Below are positions 17,902-24,659 of a DNA stretch of 64,000 bases, piece by piece; the first letter of the stretch is position 1; each line of letters opens with the position of its first letter. The translations under genes and the position numbers were made by a program. The DNA is taken from contig NZ_JAPDDT010000002.1 in the NCBI RefSeq assembly GCF_025950235.1, positions 248,001 through 312,000 of the forward strand. The letters are read 5' to 3'. A model generated the notes under the pieces. The model saw only the letters and a program-made list of their open reading frames with translations. It did no database searches and was not told the origin of the DNA. The DNA is from Luteolibacter arcticus (GTDB taxonomy: Bacteria > Verrucomicrobiota > Verrucomicrobiia > Verrucomicrobiales > Akkermansiaceae).

Positions 17902-18981
17902 ATGAACTCGACCCTTGATGCTCCTGCGGCGGAAGTCCGCCCGGAACTCCTTGAAGCCTTCGCCGGCAAAGTCCTGAACGACCTCGGTGCCGCCGCCAGC
18001 GGTGCCTTGGTAGTGCTCGGCGACCGGCTGGGCCTCTATCGCGCCCTCGCTGAGGGTCCCACCACCTCCGCCGGCCTCGCCCTCCGCACCAAGCTGGATG
18101 AACGCTACCTGCGTGAATGGCTGTGTGCCCAAGCGGCCGCCGGCTACGTCGATTGCGATCCGGAAGCCGGCCTCTTCTTCATGTCGCCGGAACAGATCGC
18201 GGTGTTTGCCGATCCCGACCATCCCGCGGCGATGACCGGGGGCTTTTACACCATGGCCTCCGTCTACATCGACGAGCCGAAGGTGGCGGAGGTCTTCCGC
18301 ACCGGTGCCGGCATCCCTTGGAGTGATCACCACAATTGCCTCTTCTGCGGCGTCGAGCGGTTCTTCCGCCCCGGCTACGCCGCGAATATCGTCCAGACAT
18401 GGATTCCTGCCCTCGATGGCGTGGAGGAGAAGCTGCGTGCAGGCGGCCGCGTCGCCGACATCGGCTGCGGGCACGGGGTGTCCACGATCCTGATGGCGCA
18501 GGCCTATCCCGCGTCGCGCTTCAGGGGCTTCGACATTCATGAAGGCAGCATCGAGTCGGCCCGCCAGCATGCGGCCGAGGCCGGCGTGACCAATGTCGAT
18601 TTCCAAGTCGCCACGGCGAAGGACTTCCCCGGCAACGACTACGACTTCGTGACGGTCTTCGATGCCTTGCACGATATGGGTGACCCGGTCGGTACGGCGC
18701 GTCACATCCGCCAAAGCCTGCGCCCCCATGGCACGTGGATGATTGTCGAGCCGATGGCCGGCGACTCGCTGGCCGACAACCTCAACCCGGTCGGCCGGAT
18801 CTACTACAGCGCTTCCACCATGATCTGCACGCCGGGTTCACGCAGCCAGGAGGTGGGCCTCGCGCTCGGTGCCCAGGCGGGTGAGAAGAAACTCCGCGAA
18901 GTGGTCACCCAAGGCGGCTTCACCCGCTTCCGCCGCGCCGCCGAGACACCGGTGAATCTGATCCTCGAAGCACGGCCCTAA
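17902..18981 (+). CDS. SAM-dependent methyltransferase with N-terminal winged helix (Rv2258c-like)
   Basis: 359 aa. Residues about 15-105 form a winged-helix dimerisation domain typical of class I O/N-methyltransferases (LGDRLGLYRAL, DERYLREWLCAQAAAGYV). The Rossmann core has the SAM motif VADIGCGHGVS and the following acidic FRGFDIH; the post-motif FDALHDMGDP is also conserved. It resembles the Rv2258c group, whose substrates are mostly unknown. The operator at 17838-17863 directly upstream says it is controlled by the adjacent TetR protein. A second enzyme of the same architecture is encoded convergently at 19559-20647. Confidence 0.85.
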   Translation: MNSTLDAPAAEVRPELLEAFAGKVLNDLGAAASGALVVLGDRLGLYRALAEGPTTSAGLALRTKLDERYLREWLCAQAAAGYVDCDPEAGLFFMSPEQIAVFADPDHPAAMTGGFYTMASVYIDEPKVAEVFRTGAGIPWSDHHNCLFCGVERFFRPGYAANIVQTWIPALDGVEEKLRAGGRVADIGCGHGVSTILMAQAYPASRFRGFDIHEGSIESARQHAAEAGVTNVDFQVATAKDFPGNDYDFVTVFDALHDMGDPVGTARHIRQSLRPHGTWMIVEPMAGDSLADNLNPVGRIYYSASTMICTPGSRSQEVGLALGAQAGEKKLREVVTQGGFTRFRRAAETPVNLILEARP

Positions 18982-18991
18982 CAGGTCCCCC

Positions 18992-19055
18992 GGGAGCGCC
19001 GGTCTTCAGACCGGCCCGAACGGTCCCTCCAAGCCGGTCTGAAGACCGGCGCCCC
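18992..19055. repeat. REP-like inverted repeat
   Basis: A 20-bp arm, GCGCCGGTCTTCAGACCGGC (18996-19015), is repeated in perfect inverted orientation at 19033-19052 with a 17-bp spacer. Each arm is itself nearly palindromic, so the element can form a long hairpin or two small ones. No T-tract follows, so it is not an ordinary terminator. It sits between convergent genes, as REP/REPIN elements often do. Confidence 0.7.
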
Positions 19056-19087
19056 CTCGGACCAGAATCATCCGCACGCAGGCGGAG

Positions 19088-19131
19088 AGCCACAAATGAT
19101 CGATCCCGGTCGGAGTGTCCGGCCGGGATCG
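19088..19131 (-). terminator. Possible terminator of the DsrE/methyltransferase operon
   Basis: CGATCCCGG (19101-19109) and CCGGGATCG (19123-19131) form a 9-bp stem immediately downstream of the minus-strand DsrE-like stop codon. On the minus strand it is followed by only a weak T-rich stretch, so termination efficiency is uncertain. Confidence 0.4.
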
Positions 19132-19136
19132 TTCTG

Positions 19137-19562
19137 TTAGAAATACTGGCAGTGATCCGCGGCGAGTGCCTTCTCGCGCAGAAACCAGCCCGGATCGACA
19201 ATGCCATCCGCTTCTTCGACGAGACCGTCCTCGCCCACATCGAAGGTCATCGCGGCATACTTGCAGCCGTAGAGCCGCACCTTGCCAGTGTCTTTCAACG
19301 CGGCCAGGAAGTCGCGAAGGTCGGTGGGATCGCCATCGCGCTCCAGGCGTTCACGAAGCCATGCTTCCTGATGCGCATGATCCTGGCTCATCCTCGTGGA
19401 CTGGAGGCCGTCTGCGGTGAGCAAGCGCACCGACCACAGGGTGAATAGCACATCGACCTCGGTCCCTTGGCGCGCTTCGAGGAAGGCGAAGGTCAGCGGC
19501 GTGAGCACACGGTCGAAGGCATCCTCGCGGACGACAATGGCGAGTCGTTCGAGTGTTTTCAT
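19137..19562 (-). CDS. DsrE/DsrF-like small protein
   Basis: 141 aa. It begins TLERLAIVVREDAFDRVLTP, continues GTEVDVLFTLWSVRLL and has a late KVRLYGCKYAAMTFDV stretch, the pattern of DsrE/DsrF/TusD-like alpha-beta proteins, with a Cys (C110-like position, YGCK) where sulfur-relay members carry their active cysteine. ATG 19562 overlaps the stop of the upstream methyltransferase by 4 bp, so the two are translationally coupled. A role in sulfur or thiol chemistry together with methyl transfer is an inference from family and context only. Confidence 0.65.
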   Translation of the reverse strand: MKTLERLAIVVREDAFDRVLTPLTFAFLEARQGTEVDVLFTLWSVRLLTADGLQSTRMSQDHAHQEAWLRERLERDGDPTDLRDFLAALKDTGKVRLYGCKYAAMTFDVGEDGLVEEADGIVDPGWFLREKALAADHCQYF

Positions 19563-20647
19563 GGCTTCACGAGGTAGTAGTAGTTCTGGATGTCGTGCGG
19601 CAGCGTGTGGCGCGCGACGCTTGAGAACCCGGCGTTCGTCAAGAACTCGCGCGTCATCTGCTCGCCCCACATCGCGCCAACGCCAAGGCCGCCTTGAGAC
19701 AACGAGACGGTCATGCAGTGCGTGCAGGAAAGGCTGTAGAGCAGCGTCCCTATCAGGTGATCACGGTTCTCCGCGACATTGCTGGACGCACCGATGTCCT
19801 GCATGAGGAACACCCCATCCGGCCGCAACGCACGACGGATGCCGGCCAGCACGTGGTCGGGCCGCGCCTGGTCGTGGATCGCATCGAAGGCGGTGATCAG
19901 ATTGAAGTCCGCGGACGGCGCGGTTTTGTCAAAGTCCGAGAGATCTCGTACTTCGAAGCGGACATTGGTCAGGCCGAGCGCATGGGCCTCGTTCGCGGCA
20001 TCGCGCGTCGCTTCCGCGCTGAGATCCCAACCGGTGAAGCGGCTATTCGGGAACTGCTTCGCCATCGCCAGGAGCGCCTTGCCGCGGCCGCAGCCGATGT
20101 CGAGCACGTCGATGCCGTTGTGAAGCGACAGAGCCAGCCCGGGAACCAGCGGCAGGATGTGCTCGAACAAGGCGCCAACCACCGTCTGCGCGCTGTCCTG
20201 CGCCATCACCTCGTGGAAGCGGGGAAAGTCGGAGTAAGGAATGCCGCCCCCGCGATGGAAGCAGTCGATGATCTTGTCTTCCACCGAGCCCATCATCGCG
20301 ACGTACTGCGCGAGGTAGGCGAGATTCTCCGCGCCATCGCTGCCGGTCAACGAGGCCGAGGCGGCGGGGAGCAGGCTGAAGACGCTGCTGGTTTCATCGC
20401 AGGTCGCGATGCCGCCGCAGGTCATGGCGCCGAGCCATTCGCGGACGTAGCGTTCGTGGAGACCGGCGGTCTCCGCGAGTTCGTGGCTGGTGGCCGGACC
20501 GGCCTTGCGCATCGCGGCGAAGAGGCCGGTGCGGTAGCCGATGGAGATCATCACGGCGAGCGCGCCGTGGTTGAGGATGTCGAGGTAACGGCCGCCGAAT
20601 TCGTCGAGCGATTCGGCGCTGAGTTTGGTATCACAGGCGAGGCACAT
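19559..20647 (-). CDS. SAM-dependent methyltransferase with N-terminal winged helix (second copy)
   Basis: 362 aa from ATG 20647. It has the same architecture as the enzyme at 17902: a winged-helix domain (ISIGYRTGLFAAMRKAGP, HERYVREWLGAM) and a Rossmann core with VLDIGCGRGKALLAMA and AFDAIHDQARP. Differences include an N-terminal CLAC pair and a cysteine-containing LSCTHCMTVSLSQGG segment near the C-terminus. It is followed by a DsrE-like gene with a 4-bp overlap and preceded, 86 bp away, by a LuxR-type regulator on the same strand. Substrate unknown; it could be a thiol or sulfur compound given its partner. Confidence 0.82.
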   Translation of the reverse strand: MCLACDTKLSAESLDEFGGRYLDILNHGALAVMISIGYRTGLFAAMRKAGPATSHELAETAGLHERYVREWLGAMTCGGIATCDETSSVFSLLPAASASLTGSDGAENLAYLAQYVAMMGSVEDKIIDCFHRGGGIPYSDFPRFHEVMAQDSAQTVVGALFEHILPLVPGLALSLHNGIDVLDIGCGRGKALLAMAKQFPNSRFTGWDLSAEATRDAANEAHALGLTNVRFEVRDLSDFDKTAPSADFNLITAFDAIHDQARPDHVLAGIRRALRPDGVFLMQDIGASSNVAENRDHLIGTLLYSLSCTHCMTVSLSQGGLGVGAMWGEQMTREFLTNAGFSSVARHTLPHDIQNYYYLVKP

Positions 20648-20733
20648 GGTTGGCAGTGGGGTTGTGCCTCCCACCGTGCCGGAAAACCTCCCGCCGGAAT
20701 AGATGTCGGAAGTACGGTATCCGCCGCGGCGGA

Positions 20734-22674
20734 CTACGGTAGCTTCAGCCAGCCGCGCGACTGGGCGAGCGCCACCGCCTCGGGGCGCGTCCGGCAATTC
20801 ATCCGCTCCAGCAGACGTCCCACGTGCATCTCGACGGTGCGCGTGCTGAGCTGCATCCGGTCGCCGATTTCCTTGCTCGTCAATCCGCTGGCGAGGAGGG
20901 AAAGAACCTCCACCTGGCGGGGCGTGAGATCGTTGCCATGGCCGTCCTTCAGCAGGGAAAGCAAGGGCCGCGCGCCAAGGCGGGTGGCGATCGCGATTGC
21001 CTCACGCCGGTCATCGGCAGTGCGGCGGCATTCGATCCACAGTTGTTCCAGTGGCAATCCCGCCTTGGCTTCGAGTCCGGCGGCTTCCTTCAAGTCGGCA
21101 TCGAAACGTGAAGAGTCACCTTCCAGCTTTGCCTGCTCCGCGCCCAGCACCAGCAAGGCCGCGCGGCATTCCGGCAGGTCGTTGCGACGGCGGATGTGAT
21201 TGAGGATGTCGATGCAGTCCGCGAGCTGCGCGGGCTTGCCGCGCTCGGCGTAATGAGCGCCGGCGAAGAGCAATCCGGGAATGGCATCGTGGAGATCGTC
21301 GGTCTCGCGCCACAACGTACGAATCTCATCGTAGCTCGCCGTGGCGGCATCCGCGTCGCCATTGGTCTCGTGCCAGTAGCCAAGCGACCACAGGCTCAGC
21401 AATTCCATCCCGACCATCCCCTCGGCGCGCTGGTATTTCAGTGAGTCGCCCAAGTGGCGCCAGGCCGCCGAGCGCTCGCCGCGGAAAGTCGTCACGAGAC
21501 CGAGTACGCCGCAGGCGATCGCTTTCAGCGCCGGATGCAAGTCGGGAACGACAAGCACCTCGCGGGCGGTATCGACCGCGTCCTTCCAATCGCCAGTGCG
21601 GAAGCACGCATAGGAAAGGCAGCCCATGCAGACGACCTCGCTGCCATCGCCCGCGTCGCGGCAATAGCGGATGGCCACCCCATGCGACTGCTTCTCTAAC
21701 AAATACTCGCCTGCGTAGTCGGCGATGTTCGCGCGGCGCTTGTAGGCGATTGCGGTTTGCTCCGGCAGCTCGTGGGCGATGGCCACGCGCAGGCTTTCCT
21801 CCACGCAATGTCTCGCGGTGTCCGCTTCACCTGCCATGGCCGCCAGTAGCCCCTTCCAGCCGAGCATTTCCGAACGCAACGCCGGGCTGCCGGACTTTTC
21901 CGCCGCGTCTTCCATCAGGCCGAAGGCCTGCCGTGCCGCAGCGATGCGGACGCGATTGCACAGGTGATCCACGTGAGCGAGCGCATGGTGCCATGCCTCG
22001 GCGGGTGGAAGTTCACGCGCCGCGACCTCGGCGGCCTCGGCCAGCAAGGTGCCGGTTTTGGCGACATCGGAGGAAAGCGCCGCGAGTTGGTGCAGCGACT
22101 CGGCGCGCAAGCCGTGATGGCCGGTATCGAGCGCGTGATCGGCGAGTTCCTCCCATGCCTTGCGGGCGGCATCGCAAAGCCGCGCATTGGCAGCACAGCG
22201 CGCCATTTCCCGCAGCACGCGCACCCGATCATCCGGCGAGTCGTCCCACGGCCAGAGTGCCAGGCAGCGGTCGATGTGCTCGAGCGCCTTGCGATAGTCA
22301 CCGGCCGAACAAGCACACTCCCCGGCCTTCAGCCACTGCGCCCGCGCTAGGTCAAAGCGATGTGCCGCCTCAAAGTGAGCCGCCACGGTTTCCGCAGGCA
22401 GCCGTTGCTGCTTCGCCGCCTCGCCCAGCGCGAGGTGATGATCGCGGGCCCGCGACCACGGAATTGCGGCGACAAGCTTCTTCGGCTCGGCCGCGTTGGT
22501 GAAGCGGGCGAAGCCCGGTTGTTTGCCATCGGCCAGTGTGCCCGCGTCGAAGAGCGCGGCGAGATCGCTTTCCGAGACTCCGGACGAACGAAGCAAGGCC
22601 AGCGGGAACTCGCGGCCGAGCAAGGCCGCGCGTTCCAAGGCGGCGGTGGCATCGATCTTGGAACGGCGGCTCAT
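20734..22674 (-). CDS. LuxR-family transcriptional regulator with TPR-like helical body
   Basis: 646 aa from ATG 22674. The last 65 residues are a LuxR/FixJ helix-turn-helix (LTPRQVEVLSLLASGLTS, STRTVEMHVGRLLERMNC). The body is all helical with TPR/MalT-like repeats. The N-terminus starts with AALERAALLGREFPLALL, a segment that in large MalT/LAL regulators follows the AAA ATPase domain, but no Walker A or B motif is visible. It is therefore an ATPase-less version. It lies upstream of the methyltransferase/DsrE pair on the same strand and is a candidate regulator of it. Confidence 0.75.
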   Translation of the reverse strand: MSRRSKIDATAALERAALLGREFPLALLRSSGVSESDLAALFDAGTLADGKQPGFARFTNAAEPKKLVAAIPWSRARDHHLALGEAAKQQRLPAETVAAHFEAAHRFDLARAQWLKAGECACSAGDYRKALEHIDRCLALWPWDDSPDDRVRVLREMARCAANARLCDAARKAWEELADHALDTGHHGLRAESLHQLAALSSDVAKTGTLLAEAAEVAARELPPAEAWHHALAHVDHLCNRVRIAAARQAFGLMEDAAEKSGSPALRSEMLGWKGLLAAMAGEADTARHCVEESLRVAIAHELPEQTAIAYKRRANIADYAGEYLLEKQSHGVAIRYCRDAGDGSEVVCMGCLSYACFRTGDWKDAVDTAREVLVVPDLHPALKAIACGVLGLVTTFRGERSAAWRHLGDSLKYQRAEGMVGMELLSLWSLGYWHETNGDADAATASYDEIRTLWRETDDLHDAIPGLLFAGAHYAERGKPAQLADCIDILNHIRRRNDLPECRAALLVLGAEQAKLEGDSSRFDADLKEAAGLEAKAGLPLEQLWIECRRTADDRREAIAIATRLGARPLLSLLKDGHGNDLTPRQVEVLSLLASGLTSKEIGDRMQLSTRTVEMHVGRLLERMNCRTRPEAVALAQSRGWLKLP

Positions 22675-22714
22675 GGGACGGCATTCGCGAATCGAGGAAT
22701 GGCTCCGGGCGGTC

Positions 22715-23458
22715 TTACGATCCCGCCGGATCGGTCGGCCGGCTGGGCGGAGCGTTGATCGGGCGGGGCAGGGGACCGGTGCCGGCATCTCCTTTCGCCT
22801 GCTGGTCGAGGATGGCACGGGCAATCGCGGCGGCCATCTTGTCGCGATACGCCGGGTCGGCGCACAGCTTCGCCTCGGCGGCATTGCTGAGGTAGCCGAG
22901 TTCCAGCAGCACGCACGGGATATCCGGATTGCGGGTCAGGCGCAGGCGGCGGCGGACCAAGCCACGATTGCCGGATTCAGCGGGAGAAACCGCGGCCATG
23001 GCCCGCTGGAAACGGGTGGCCAGACCATGGCTATCCACCCGCCAGTAGTAAGTCTCCGGCCCACGGATACCGGAACTACTGGAGTTGTAGTGGAGGCTGA
23101 CGAGAATCGTGCCGCCCTTGCCACTGGCGCGGGAAGCACGATCGTCGAGCTCGATGAAGCGGTCATCGCTGCGCATCAGGCGGGTCTTCACCCGGCCGCC
23201 GAGCTGGCGCTGGAGGCGCTTGGCGGTATCGAGCGCCAGGTCTTTCTCCTTCTGGCCCGTGGCGCGGGAAACCGCGCCGGGGTCCTTGCCGCCATGGCCG
23301 GCGTCGATGATGACAGTGTCGAACCCCTGCGGACCGGGGCGGTGGCCCCATTCATCGGGGCGACCATTGTTCGAGGTGCTCGAGCCGGGACCGGCGCAGG
23401 AGGCGGCCAGCAGGCAGGCGAACAAGGGGGCGAGTCGGGATTTCACGCCGCGCAGCAT
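22715..23458 (-). CDS. N-acetylmuramoyl-L-alanine amidase (Amidase_3), lipoprotein
   Basis: 247 aa. The N-terminus ends in LLAASC, a lipobox, so the enzyme should be a lipoprotein. The Amidase_3 zinc-site motifs are present: VIIDAGHGGKDPGA, SLHYNS and LELGYLSN. It should cleave the amide bond between MurNAc and L-Ala in peptidoglycan and act in the periplasm during cell separation or turnover. It is short, with no AMIN or LysM targeting domain. It is 40 bp upstream of the LuxR-type gene on the same strand, but a shared function is not obvious. Confidence 0.87.
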   Translation of the reverse strand: MLRGVKSRLAPLFACLLAASCAGPGSSTSNNGRPDEWGHRPGPQGFDTVIIDAGHGGKDPGAVSRATGQKEKDLALDTAKRLQRQLGGRVKTRLMRSDDRFIELDDRASRASGKGGTILVSLHYNSSSSGIRGPETYYWRVDSHGLATRFQRAMAAVSPAESGNRGLVRRRLRLTRNPDIPCVLLELGYLSNAAEAKLCADPAYRDKMAAAIARAILDQQAKGDAGTGPLPRPINAPPSRPTDPAGS

Positions 23459-23544
23459 CGGCGGGCGAACAGGCGGAAGGCGATGAAAAAGGCGCGGTCG
23501 AAATTGGGGTTTGAAATTGCAGCCCGGGATTCCAGTTTGCCGCA

Positions 23545-23907
23545 GTGTTCCAGATCGTCTTCAATGAAATCAGCGCGGCCGAGATTTCCCGCCTCGACAC
23601 GCTCGAGCAGCTCGACTTGCTCGACGAGTTCAAGGTGACCGAAAAGGACCTGGAAAGCCTCGACGGCGACCGCTTCGGCAAGATCGAGCGCGACGGCAAG
23701 ACGCTCTATCGCTTCCGCGCCAAAGACTGGCGCTTCTACTTCGAGGTGAAGGACGGCCAGGTGATCGTCCACCGCGTGCTGCACAAGGGGACCTTCTCCG
23801 ACTTTGCCTTCCGCTCGAAGATCCCGATCGGCGAGGACGAAGAGCTGGCGAAATCGAAGCACTTCTGGAAACTCATCGATGAAGGGCGGGCCGCGCGGCG
23901 GCTGTGA
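23545..23907 (+). CDS. RelE/ParE-like small protein
   Basis: 120 aa from a GTG start. The C-terminal half shows the pattern of RelE/ParE-superfamily toxins: IERDGKTLYRFRAKDWRFYF, then VHRVLHKGTFSDF. The N-terminal 45 residues (AAEISRLDTLEQLDLLDEF) are helical. No antitoxin gene is adjacent on either side, so this is an orphan or a domesticated family member. The family is usually annotated as a cytotoxic translational repressor. Whether this one cleaves mRNA cannot be judged from the sequence. Confidence 0.5.
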   Translation: MFQIVFNEISAAEISRLDTLEQLDLLDEFKVTEKDLESLDGDRFGKIERDGKTLYRFRAKDWRFYFEVKDGQVIVHRVLHKGTFSDFAFRSKIPIGEDEELAKSKHFWKLIDEGRAARRL

Positions 23908-23968
23908 GTGACAGCGGCGGATTTTTAGCTTCCCGGCGGGTGCGGGCAGTTTCTTAGTCTCGCGACAT

Positions 23969-24655
23969 ATGAAGTGGGGTTTGTATGTCGTCTTGGTGCT
24001 CGTCACGCTGTTCTGCTGGGCAAATTTTGTGAAGGCAGGGAAAGAGGTGACGGAGAGCCAACAGAAGTTGGAGCAGGTGAGGAATGACGGCGAGGAATCC
24101 GAAGAGGTTATCAAGGGCCTCGATTCAAAGGTCCAGAACGCGGCAGGTAACCGGTTCGTGAACGGGCTTTTGCTCACTTTCCTTAGCGCGGGCCTGATCG
24201 GCATCGTCTTCGTCATCCACGTGCTGCCGATGCTCGCCCACCGCGTCACCCACGCCGTCTATGACAGTGGCGAGGAGGTGGAAAAGGATCCAATGCACGA
24301 TGCCCGCTCCAAGGTCGCGCAGGGCGATTGGGAAGGGGCGATCGAGGCGTTCCGCCAAGCGGCGGCGGCCGATCCGCTCAACCGCCTGCCCTACGTCGAG
24401 ATCTCGAAGATCCAGCTCGAGCAGCTTGAGGACCCTTCCTCCGCGGTCCAGACGCTGCGCCAGGCGATCGAGGGCCAGGAGTGGCAGGAAAACGACGCCG
24501 CATACCTCATGTTCCGCTTGGCGGGAATTTACGACGAACACATGCAGGACCGCACCTCGGCCGCGACCATCATGCAGCAGGTGATGGAGCAGTTCCCGGA
24601 AAGCCGCCACTCGGCCAACGCCCGCCACAAGCTCCACGAGTGGGGGCTTGTCTGA
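23969..24655 (+). CDS. Membrane-anchored TPR protein
   Basis: 228 aa. Two membrane segments are visible: residues 4-20 (GLYVVLVLVTLFCWANF) and about 67-85 (LLLTFLSAGLIGIVFVIHV), with a charged helical stretch between them that probably faces the periplasm. From about residue 110 to the end it has TPR-like repeats (AQGDWEGAIEAFRQAAAADP, DAAYLMFRLAGIYDEHMQD) on the cytoplasmic side. It is directly followed, with little or no gap, by comEC, so the two are likely co-transcribed. Specific function unknown. Confidence 0.65.
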   Translation: MKWGLYVVLVLVTLFCWANFVKAGKEVTESQQKLEQVRNDGEESEEVIKGLDSKVQNAAGNRFVNGLLLTFLSAGLIGIVFVIHVLPMLAHRVTHAVYDSGEEVEKDPMHDARSKVAQGDWEGAIEAFRQAAAADPLNRLPYVEISKIQLEQLEDPSSAVQTLRQAIEGQEWQENDAAYLMFRLAGIYDEHMQDRTSAATIMQQVMEQFPESRHSANARHKLHEWGLV

Positions 24656-24659
24656 GGTC

